Of a stretch of DNA of 64,000 nt, positions 55,531-64,000 are shown piece after piece. The position numbers and the translations under genes are program-made. Numbering within the stretch: position 1 is the first letter of the stretch; every line of letters starts with the position of its first letter. The notes beneath the pieces are model-generated. The model worked only from the letters and a program-made list of their open reading frames with translations, was not told the origin of the DNA and searched no databases. Source of the stretch: Mauremys mutica (taxonomy: Eukaryota; Chordata; Testudines; Geoemydidae); NCBI RefSeq assembly GCF_020497125.1, contig NC_059094.1, positions 3,823,733 through 3,887,732 of the forward strand. The letters are read 5' to 3'.

Positions 55531-57149
55531 CATAGGTGTAGTTTGACTTCTATATTTGGGTGGGGGGGGTAGGTGCAGCCAGACCAATGGGGCCATGTGT
55601 GTGTATGTGCAGGGGGCAAATTCTGTGCCTGCCCGAGGCTTGCAGCACTGGGCCCACCATGGGGTCACATGCACAAATGCCAAGGAGCTCACCCACTGCA
55701 GGCCTAGACAAAGCTTCCTCGTGACAAGGGCAGGTGGTGGGGAAGTGCCTCATCCCTGGGTCACAGTCATGTTGAACTGAGGCCAGCCAGCATCACATGA
55801 CCAGTCAGGTCTCTGCAGGCCCCCACTACACCTACCGCTGGGGCACAGCACATACTACATGTCTCTCCAGAGAGTGGCTTCCCATGCGCTGCACCCTACC
55901 AGAGTGCTGCATGCCTGCCCTAGGCAGAACACTCCATCTCCTCAGCCTCTCTGCAGGCCAAAGGGGCCACCACTGCAGGGATGAGGGGACGGTCATGTCA
56001 CTATTCCATGGTAATCTCCTCCACACAGCAGCAGGTCTCATGCACCAGCAGGCATGCGCCTCCTGACTGTTTTATGGGGTGGCCCCTGGGCTGCACAGAC
56101 TGCCAGCCAGGGGTCAAAGCCGTGTAGGTTCAGCTAGTAACCCCTGTGCCAGGGACTCCTGCCCACTAAGGACAACGCAGGACTCTGCCCTGAGTAATAG
56201 GATGCTGAGCACATCCACCTGCAGACCATCCGCACAGCGACTGTGACTGGTCTCTGACGGGGCAGCACATTGCAGGGCCGCGCGTCCACGGCTCTCTGCT
56301 TGGATGAGAGACACAGGGCCCAGTAGGAATCGCTGTGGGAGAATACTCAGGCAAGAAGCTTCAAGAGAGAGTAAGGGGAACTTGACTACGGGCTTGCCTG
56401 GCTGTAGTTTGGGGAGGGCAGGGGCCAGCCTTTTGGATGGGTGCCATGGTCGGGGGGGCGAGGCTTGGCGCATTTAACTTAATGCACCAGGACAGGCCCC
56501 TGCCAGCAGCCCCCCTGACCCCCAACTTCCTCCTCCTCCTCGCCCCGCCGTGCCAGCTGTTTGGCAGTGCTGGTGGAGCCTGCGCTGCTGCATGTCTCTG
56601 TGTGGTGCAGCGGGGAAGCGGGAGCCTGGCATGCAGCATCTCCTCACTCCATGAAATACAGTGGGGACAGCAGCACAAGCCCCAGCAGGAAGGTGGCCAC
56701 AGCAGCACCAGGAGGCACCAGAAAAGCTGCGGCATCAAAACCCGCTGCAGCAGCTGGGGCTCCCCCGACTAAGCCAGCAGCCCAGGTAGTGCACAGCCCA
56801 TGAGCACTTGCCACCCCAGGCGGGGAGAGGGAGCCAGCAAGCCAGGGGAACTGGCTTCAGTGTGTGTGCGTGTGTGTGTGCCACACCTGTCAGCTCCTCG
56901 CACACTCTGCATTGTTCATGCCCTCACAGACAGGGACACACAAACACAGGCTCATGCATGTAGATACACGTGTACACAGACACAGACACACATGCACAGT
57001 TCCATTCACTCATCCTCTCTTGGCATGACAAGCTACATCAACATAACCAAAGGTGAATGGACACTGAACTGGCAACACAGGCCAGGCCACCAGGTCAGCG
57101 ATAGGCATGCACCACCCCCAGCCCCTCCAAGCCACTGAACACTCACTGA
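55531..57149. other. Intergenic, no gene recognised
   Basis: Contains a (GT)n run at about 56860-56882 and CA-rich stretches at 56935-56995. Open frames of up to 125 codons show no domains. Confidence 0.4.
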
Positions 57150-57830
57150 ATTACCAGGGCGGCTGTCCCCACGGGAACAGCGCACACCAACCTGCAAGAT
57201 TCAGCTCAGGATTAGAGAGAAATGCAGCCCCAGAGCTGCTATAGTGAAAGCAAGAATGTGTTTATCATCCCAGACCAGAGATTCAAGTGATAGTGACTAA
57301 GAACATTGGAAACAAATGGTTACAGATAAAACAAAATCATAACAGTCTTTCCAGACACTAAACTTTAATAACCAGTTACCTGCCTGTCTAAAGACACTTC
57401 TCTCACCCAAAGGTCTTGCCAGTATTCTCAGCCAAGCCTGGCTCCTTCATCCCCCAGATACACTAGAGCAAACCTAGGATGATGAGCACCTCAAGACAGG
57501 CCTCTTCTCTTTCCTCGTTACTTTTCTCTCTGAAGTTTTCACAACCCTTTATTAGCATTCTGTTCCAACTGGTCACAGGAGGCCCTTGTGAGCTACACAT
57601 GTAAATAGCCGGATACAGAAGCATTTCTTGTCTTACAGAAAACCTGGTTCTCCCCTTTGCTGGTTACCAATCCCTAGACACTGACCTCGAGGTAATTGTC
57701 AGTAGATATCCCAAACTCCTTACACACGCACCAGACATGCATTTCACAATGGTAGTGATGACCAGTGTGACACTGGCTTTTATGTGAGACCTCACAGGAC
57801 ACTCTTCAGTGAACTAGAATGTGCACACCA
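57150..57830 (-). mobile_element. Possible LTR-like block
   Basis: AT-balanced sequence with a minus-strand polyadenylation-like TTTATTAG near 57549, ending TGAGACCTCACAGGACA near 57800. It resembles the LTR-like blocks at 6095 and 53199 in composition, but no repeat partner or exact ends were found. Confidence 0.3.
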
Positions 57831-58023
57831 GACTCGGGCGAGCCCTGGGACCCCTTGGCCCCCCCTCTATGCCCCTTCTCGGTGTCCTGGGTCGCAATGG
57901 CCAAAGGAAGCTTTGGCTCTTCTCCACAGGCTTCTCCTCTGTCCCCCTTTCCTCTATCACTGTGGACACCATCATCCTCTCATATGCTGGTGCCATCTTC
58001 CCTGCAGCCCCTTTCCTCTGCAC

Positions 58024-58135
58024 CAGGGCTGGCTTTAGGAAGTGCAGGGCCCAATTCGAATACCCGGCAGCGCGGGGCCCTCTTAGGCGTGGGTGTGGGG
58101 CCCGATTCGGGGGAATCGACCTAAAGCCGGCCCTG
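58024..58135. mobile_element. 112-bp hAT-type MITE
   Basis: Starts CAGGGCTGGCTTTAGG and ends CCTAAAGCCGGCCCTG. Flanks CTCTGCAC and CTGTGCAC agree at seven of eight. Inside, GGGCCCAATTCGAAT and GGGCCCGATTCGGGG form a second inverted pair. Confidence 0.85.
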
Positions 58136-58916
58136 CTGTGCACACCCCCCCAGGCTGGGTCAAGTGTAGCTGTTTTTGTCCACTCACCAGCACACAGATT
58201 GCGTCTTTCTGGCTGCCTAGCTTCTTGTTCAGGCCTGGGATCCTGGGGTCTCCTCCTCTCTGGCCCTGACACCAGCCATGTTACCCCCTCAAACCTCTGC
58301 TGCTGGGATCAGCGCGCTGGCTGCTCGTTCCCCAGCTTTGTGACCCCTCACACCCCACTGCACTGAGCACTAGCTTTGTCTTTGCCTTTGTTCCCTTCAT
58401 CATTTCGCCCTGGCTTCTTTCTCAGCACTCCTAGCTACCGAGCCATTGACCGGAGCTGGTTGGAACCGGTATTCCCAGCCCCTGAGAAATACCAACACTG
58501 AGATGGTTTTTTCATTCCAAATTGGAACAAAAAGTCAAAATTTTGAAATTTTCATGGACCAGGAATTCAGAATTTTTGTTTTGGAAAAATCAAAAGCATA
58601 TGGGGCCTGGTAACCATGAGTGGGGGGAAGTGGAGCTGAGGAATTGTGAGTGGGAGCGGTGGGGCTGAGTAGCCATGAATGGGGGGCAGTTTTTCCCCAT
58701 CACAAGGGGGTGGGGAGGAGTCCCCATGACAACGGTCTGCACAAAGACGATATTTGAAACCCCTGAAGTGGAGGATTCAGTCTCTCAATCTAGGCTCTTA
58801 CAGCAGCAGTAAACTGCCTTCAGTGATGTGAGAAGGCTGATCCTACCACAGAGTGACACAGAATGAGCTGGGGATGGGCCCAGCAGAGAAACCACCTCTC
58901 AATGGGAACCCATCTT
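58136..58916. other. Intergenic, no gene recognised
   Basis: Short repeats of 'gagtggggg.agt' type occur at 58616-58690. Nothing coding was recognised. Confidence 0.4.
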
Positions 58917-59179
58917 GGCTATGTCATACTAGTGACTTTACAGCAGCACAGCTGTAAGGTCTCCCATGTAGCTGCCCTCTGTTGATGGGAGAGAGCTCTC
59001 CTGCTGGCATAATGAAACCACCCCACAGTGGTGGTAGCTCTGTGGGTGGGAAAAGCTCTCCCACGGACACAGCCTGTGCACACTAGCTCTTATGCGGGCG
59101 AAACTTATGGTGGAGGCTGTTTTTATCACCCTTGAGCGACATAAATTTTGCCGACACAAGTGATAGTGTAGACATGGCC
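58917..59179. mobile_element. 263-bp Harbinger-type MITE
   Basis: The left end GGCTATGTCATACTAGTGACTT and the complement of the right end GATAGTGTAGACATGGCC align well. An internal inverted pair GGGAGAGAGCTCTCC and GAAAAGCTCTCCCAC is present. The flanking trinucleotides differ, so a duplication is not shown. Confidence 0.65.
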
Positions 59180-59182
59180 TTA

Positions 59183-59293
59183 GACTCATAGACTGTAAGG
59201 TCAGAAGGACCCATTGTGACCATCTAGTCTAATCTGCAGCACCTTGCAAACCACAGAACCACACCCACCTGCTCCTGTAAGAGACCCCTAACC
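59183..59293 (-). mobile_element. CR1 LINE 3' tip, minus strand
   Basis: 'agactcatagactgtaaggtc' through 'ccacctgctcctgtaagaga' matches the tails at 41624 and 52710. It is cut at the hAT fragment that follows. Confidence 0.8.
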
Positions 59294-59304
59294 GAAGACG
59301 CAGA

Positions 59305-59463
59305 GTGGAAGACGCTCCGGGGGCCCAGGCCTCGCGAGAGTTTTCCGGGGCCCCTGGAGCGAGTGAAGGACCCTGCTCCAGGGGCCCCGAAAAACTCTTG
59401 TGGGGGCCCCTGCGGGGCCTGGGGCAAATTGCCCCACTTGCCCCCACCCCTCTGGGAGGCCCT
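59305..59463. mobile_element. hAT-type fragment (family D) with inner palindrome
   Basis: GAGTTTTCCGGGGCCCCTGG and CCAGGGGCCCCGAAAAACTC form an inverted pair around a 14-base loop at 59337-59397. The right part (GGCCTGGGGCAAATTGCCCC to CTCTGGGAGGCCCTG) matches 49846-49942. The left tip is missing. Confidence 0.65.
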
Positions 59464-59955
59464 GAGTGTGCCTGGCCTGCCTTGTTTCATTTGCTTCCCG
59501 ACAGGGCCTGGGCCTCAGTGCACAGAAGCAGAGAAATAACGAGGTGCCAGTGATCAGCCCCTGGGGAGAACGGGAAAGACCCTGGGAGCCTGTTAGCTGA
59601 GGAAGGCCCCTGGGCTGGGGCTGGGAAGAGATCCCTGCTGCTCCCCTCTGAATGGCACTGGGGGAGGAATAGGCTGCATGACTCAGCTCCAGCGCCAGCG
59701 CCAGAGCTGAGCATGTGGGGCTGGAATTGAGGTTGCTGGGACCTGTTTGTCAGGTTCCTATTTTTGTTATTCATCAGCTCAGTATTCCTGAAAACAAGCT
59801 GGGCTGCTGTCAGCTAATGAGTGCCGTGCTGTGCGCCTGAGCAATGGAGCAGGGGCAGCTGGCATGCTGGGCTAACATTAGGCTGCTTTGCATTTGTATG
59901 GAGACCCTGTTGTGCCCCTTCCTATCAGCCATCACTTCTGTACCTGCTCTCTACA

Positions 59956-60230
59956 CGAGGGCGGCTCCAGGCACCAGCACGCCAAGTGCGTGCCTGGGGC
60001 TGCAAGCCGGAGGGGGGGGGGGCCTCTGCTGGTCTCCGCGAGGGCGGCAGGCAGGTTGCCTTCGGTGGCATGCCTGCGGAGGGTCTGCTGGTCCCGTGGC
60101 TTCGGCCGACCTCCCGCAGGCTGCCGCCAAATCCACGGGACCGGGAACCTCCTGCAGGCAAGCCGCCAAAGGCAGCCTGCCTGCCGTGCTTGGGGCGGCA
60201 AAATGCCTAGAGCCGCCCCGTCTCTACAGT
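59956..60230. mobile_element. Non-autonomous hAT-type element (family A)
   Basis: Starts CGAGGGCGGCTCCAGG and ends CTAGAGCCGCCCCG. Perfect 8-bp duplication TCTCTACA at 59948-59955 and 60231-60238. The interior matches the 2667 copy (GCGTGCCTGGGGC, GCAGGCAAGCCGCC). Frames of up to 176 codons across it are artefacts. Confidence 0.88.
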
Positions 60231-60238
60231 GTCCCCAC

Positions 60239-61177
60239 AGTGTGTCACCGAGTGTGTCGTCGTGTCCTTCCACCCCCTTGGCCCGGGTACTGGCCAAAAA
60301 GCTGCTTTCTGGTGACCTTATCTAAGGCTGGGGAAGAACATTGGCCAGGAACAGCACTGACGAATTCCCCATGATCTAATCTGGGCAGAGAGCAGAAGGT
60401 CATCGCCTTCCCGGTGGCGTGCTCCCCCGCTGTTCTCCCTCCCCTGCAGCCTCAGCTGGCTCGCGCCGGCGCAATGCTCTGGGCGGCGCGGCTCTGTGCT
60501 GTGTGGCGGTGGCGGCATGGCCCGGCTCCAGCAGGCCCTAGTATGGCTGGGGACTGAGACCGGGCCGTGATGCTGTCGCCATGGTGCAGTCAGTGATGAG
60601 GGAGACCCCAAAGACTCTGCTGGGGCCGATGAAGATGAGGGAGAGGATGAGACGATAGGCCCCTTCAGGACTTCCCTGGCCCCTCTTACTGGTGCTGCTG
60701 GGTGCTTGGGCCCAGTGAGGCTGCAGTTACTGTGGCGGAAGAGACACAGGTATTGCTCCCTCTGGCCCCTTTCTAGACCCATGGGAGAGCCACAAAATCC
60801 TTTCAGGGGGCCAGCCTGACGTTTCCAGCTAATCCACTTTCACCAAAAAATGTCTTTTGGACCAAAATAAACATTTGTGATCCAAATTTGTCATTTTTAA
60901 AGTGAACATTTAATTTTGATGGGAAGAAAGCGACTTTCTCTTACTTTTAAGCTTCCTCCCTCTTTTTCCCAGTCAGAAAAAAGTTTTAAGGAAAAGCATT
61001 TTCCTGCCACTGAAACAAAGCAACTTTTTCACAGGGCTTTTCTGGCCAAAAAAAAAGAAAGCAAATGAAATGAAAAAGGCTCCTGTCCGTTGCCATTCTT
61101 AGTGAACTAGATGGATATTTTTCTGACCAGCTGGGCTCCTTCCTGAGATTATCTATGTGATTTTTTGTGACTTCCCA
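60239..61177. other. Intergenic, no gene recognised
   Basis: GC-rich to about 60800, then AT-rich. The open frame at 60318-60782 (minus, 154 codons) has low-complexity serine/proline stretches and no domain. Confidence 0.4.
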
Positions 61178-61432
61178 GGGTCTGTGTATACTGCAGCTAG
61201 GAGTGTGCTTCCCAGCACAGGTAGACAGACGCGCTAGCTCTCCACAAGCTAGGAAGAGCCATGGAGTTGGGGGTGGCCCTGGCAGTGGCTCGGACTTGCT
61301 GTTCCAGTCTGCAGCCAGGGGTTCTAGGTGGGTTTGTACTCATGTGGCTTTCCTGAGTGGCCTCTGCTATTTTTAGCACGTCTGTCTACCCGCTCTGGGC
61401 AGCACACTCCCAGCTGCAGTGTAGACATCCCC
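61178..61432. mobile_element. 255-bp MITE with CAGTGTAGAC-type ends
   Basis: The left end GGGTCTGTGTATACTGCAGC and the complement of the right end, GGGGATGTCTACACTGCAGC, align through AGGAGTGTGCTTCCC / GGGAGTGTGCTGCCC. Internally TAGACAGACG and CGTCTGTCTA form a further inverted pair. Probably Harbinger-derived; no duplication resolved. Confidence 0.65.
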
Positions 61433-62119
61433 ATTGTGTCCTCAGGGCTTATGATGTCATAACATATTGACAATAACAACATACAACAAACAGGTTTCAG
61501 GTCACCTGATGCGACTGGCCCTGCTGCTACAGGAAGCGCAGTTATTGCAAACTGGCTTTTCATGCTGGAGCTAGCAGAGCAGACATTCATGCATGAACTA
61601 GGCTCTTTTCTTTAAACAGGGCCTGGCTGGGACGGATGTGTCATCTGGAAATGCACGGCCCTCTCCAGCTCCTACTGGAGTCCCTGGGAGTCCTTGGCAC
61701 ATATGTTGTGTAGGAAATGCTGCATGCTTGTGTTGTTACTGAGGCCTTGTCTACACTACAAGACTATTTCGAATCTACTTAAGTCGAATTTGTGGATTCG
61801 ACCTTATGAAGTCGAATTTGTGTATCCACAGTAAATACACTAATTCGAATTTCTGAGTCCACAGTAACGGGGCTGGCGTCGACTTTGGAAGCGGTGCACT
61901 GTGGGAAGCTATCCCACAGTTCCCGCAGTCCCCGCTGCCCATTGGAATGCTGGGTAGAGCTCCCAATGCCTCCTGGGGGAAAAATGTGTCGAGGGTGCTT
62001 TTGGGTAACTGTTGTCATTGAACCGTCAATCACGCCCTCCCTCCCTGAAAGCTCCGGCGGGAAATCTGTTCGCGCCCTTCTCTTGTTGGTTACAGCGCGT
62101 ACGCCACAGCACTGCGAGC

Positions 62120-63402
62120 ATGGAGCCCGCTGCGATCATCGCTGCACTTATGGCCGTTGTCAACTCCTCGCACCTTATCGTCCACCTCTTCCACAGTCAG
62201 CTGCTGAGAAATCGTGCGAGGAGGCTCCGGCAGCGCGGTGAGGACAGGAATTCACAGAGTGGCGCAGACCTCTCACAAAGCAGGTTACGCCGCGCCGTGG
62301 AGATCATGGTGGCAATGGGTCAAGTTCATGGTGTGGAACGGCGATTCTGGGCCCGGGAAACAAGCATGGACTGGTGGGACCGCATAGTGCTGCAGGTCTG
62401 GGATGAATCACAGTGGCTGCGAAACTTCAGGATGCGTAAGGGCACTTTCCTTGAACTCTGTGACTTGCTGTCCCCTGCCCTGAAGCGCCAGGATACCCGG
62501 ATGCGAGCAGCCCTGAGTGTGCAGAAGCGAGTGGCCATAGCCCTCTGGAAACTTGCAACGCCAGACAGCTACCGGTCAGTAGCGAACCACTTTGGCGTGG
62601 GCAAATCTACCGTGGGGGTTGCTGTGATTGAAGTAGCCCACGCAATCGTTGAGCAACTTCTCTCAAAGGTAGTGACTCTCGGAAACGTCCAGGACATCAT
62701 AGATGCCTTCGCCGCAATGGGATTCCCAAACTGCGGTGGGGCTATAGATGGGACTCACATCCCTATCCTGGCACCAGCCCACCAGGCCAGCGAGTACATT
62801 AACCGAAAGGGCTACTTTTCAATGGTGCTGCAAGCACTGGTAGACCATAGGGGACGTTTTACCAACATCTTCGTTGGGTGGGCGGGCAAGGTTCATGACG
62901 CGCGTGTGTTCAGGAACTCTGGTCTGTTTAAACGCCTCCAGGCAGGTACTTTCTTCCTGGACCACAAAATAACGGTTGGGGATGTGCAGATGCCTACAGT
63001 GATCCTCGGGGACCCAGCCTACCCGCTAATGCCCTGGCTCATGAAGCCCTATACAGGCGCCTTGGACAGAGAGAAGGAACTCTTCAACTACGGCTGAGCA
63101 AGTGCAGAATGGTGGTGGAGTGTGCTTTCGGACGTCTCAAGGGGAGATGGCGGAGCTTACTGACTCGCTCGGACATCAGCGAAAAGAATATCCCCGTAGT
63201 TATTGCTGCTTGCTGTGTGCTACACAATCTCTGTGAGAGCAAGGGCGAGACCTTTTTGTCCGGATGGGAGGTTGAGGCAAATTGCCTGGCTGCAGTTTAC
63301 GCTCAGCCAGACACCCGTGCCGAGAGAATATCCCAGCGGGAAGCGCTGTGTATCCGGGAGGCTTTGAAAGCAAGTTTCCTCAGAGAGCAGGGTAACCTAT
63401 GA
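62120..63402 (+). pseudogene. HARBI1-like DDE transposase with one frameshift
   Basis: The start MEPAAIIAALMAVVNSSHLI at 62120 aligns with MDPKLLTSMLLAVTNMS of the copy at 32833. The frame is open to 63097 and includes WWDRIVLQVWDESQWL, then RVAIALWKLATPDSYRSVAN, a helix-turn-helix-like part (GVGKSTVGVAVIEV), and the nuclease: GGAIDGTHIPILAP (first Asp), VGWAGKVHDARVF (second Asp), LGDPAYPLMPWLM. A single missing base near 63093 makes a stop after FNYG. The next frame gives CRMVVECAFGRLKGRW with the catalytic Glu, and runs to REQGNL at 63402. It would nick and rejoin the element ends. An AATAAA follows at 63546. An upstream ATG at 62012 is in frame but not conserved. Confidence 0.88.
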
Positions 63403-63545
63403 CTCTCCACTTGCTTTCAAGAGAAACTGACCCAGGGTCTGTGTCTGTATGTGTCGATTTCGATCTGCGGTTACATACCCCGTTCTCCAAGTTTCCCCCA
63501 CTTCCAAAGCACGTTTTAAAGCAAATTAATTGTAACACTCATTAT

Positions 63546-63551
63546 TAATAA
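63546..63551 (+). terminator. Polyadenylation signal after the Harbinger transposase
   Basis: AATAAA about 145 bases beyond the transposase stop, in AT-rich sequence ('attattaataaatctttg'). Confidence 0.5.
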
Positions 63552-63577
63552 ATCTTTGTTTTACTTTGCATTTCTGT

Positions 63578-64000
63578 TCAGGTGTTGAAACATGGACGCA
63601 TACTGTGCTGGGCACGGTGTGCACTGATGTACAGACCGCTTGTTCCATAGAGGAATGACATCCTCCTGCTCCTACATAGGTCTCTGGGGTGGGGGACGGT
63701 TGCAAGTGGTTGTGCATGAAGGGGAGGGTTTGCAGGAAGGGGTGGGTTTGCAGGAAGGGGCGAGTGGTGCCTTCTTTGGATAGGGGTTTGGATGACGGCA
63801 GTGGGCTGCGGGTTTGGGCATAGGAAGGGGTGAGGGGTGTGGGGGAAGGGTGAGTATCTGTCCGTGGATGAGGGCTCTTGTTGGGGCTCAGGGCAGCGGA
63901 GAGGCTCGTTGCTACGGTGGAAGTGCATGGTAAGGGCAGCGTGCCTTAACATTAAGGGGGTGGCAGGCGCTAGGACCCTGGACAAGCATACACATCACAG
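63578..64000 (-). pseudogene. C-terminal part of Harbinger accessory protein (partial)
   Basis: The minus-strand frame is open from near the window edge to 63578. It encodes a Pro/His-rich tail (PHTPHPFLCPNPQPT, PANPPLPANPPLHAQP) like the Pro-rich end of the plus-strand accessory gene at 31070-31348. The DNA-binding domain would lie beyond the window. Position and orientation support it more than sequence, which is low-complexity. The repeat GGTTTGCAGGAAGGGG at 63728-63760 is a small tandem duplication in it. Confidence 0.5.

Larger units (their letters stand above)
61743..64000. mobile_element. PIF/Harbinger DNA transposon, continuing past the window
   Basis: The left end GGCCTTGTCTACACTACAAG follows a TGA trinucleotide (61740-61742). 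The subterminal region is rich in TTCGAA, like the MITE at 25223. A transposase runs rightwards (62120-63402) and the tail of a Pro-rich accessory protein reads leftwards from the window edge. The gene order mirrors 29201-33185 in opposite orientation. The right end is outside the window. Confidence 0.88.

Noticed and set aside
59821..60374. 129-176-codon plus-strand frames
   Set aside because: They run through the hAT family A element at 59956-60230, which explains the open frames.
63718..63768. CRISPR-like short repeats
   Set aside because: Only two or three adjacent near-identical units with no spacers, in a eukaryotic transposon. Simple tandem duplication.

Overview
The window is vertebrate nuclear DNA, most likely from a cryptodiran turtle. 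The evidence is a single CITED-family gene with a CpG-island promoter, set among turtle-style repeats: CR1 LINEs with three kinds of 3' end, a tRNA-headed SINE with a CR1-like tail (54894-55074), PIF/Harbinger transposons and many short hAT-type elements with exact 8-bp target duplications. No prokaryotic or organellar signal was seen. The species is inferred from repeat style and was not tested by a database search.

Layout. 1-7838 is intergenic, with scattered DNA transposons, two LTR-like pieces and a 70-bp minisatellite. 7839-11753 is nearly free of transposons and holds the only convincing host gene, CITED4 on the minus strand: a 206-codon reading frame (9185-9805), a predicted 5'-UTR intron, a TATA/GC/CCAAT promoter at 10618-10674 and a 3' UTR reaching about 7880. 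11754-21352 is a stack of CR1 LINEs with nested insertions: an inverted repeat pair, a CR1 inside a CR1 in opposite orientation, and a hAT element inside another DNA element inside that CR1. 23183-28817 is a decayed Ty3/gypsy retrotransposon with both LTRs and four younger insertions. 29201-33185 is a Harbinger transposon with both convergent genes, both broken. 33186-41235 is mostly unique sequence and includes an exact 92-bp duplication. 41624-46388 is a nearly full-length CR1 with an ORF1 esterase and a broken ORF2. 47056-61739 is a patchwork of LTR-like blocks, hAT elements, G-rich repeats and a SINE. 61743-64000 is a second, much better preserved Harbinger element that runs off the window; its transposase is spoiled by one missing base.

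Function. CITED proteins are transcriptional co-regulators that bind the CH1 domain of CBP/p300. The rest of the window is mobile DNA in which the order of insertion can be read from the nesting. I found no undescribed multi-gene system. The most useful observations are the gene model with its untranslated first exon, the transposon-poor zone around it, the nearly intact Harbinger transposase, and the nested and palindromic repeat structures.
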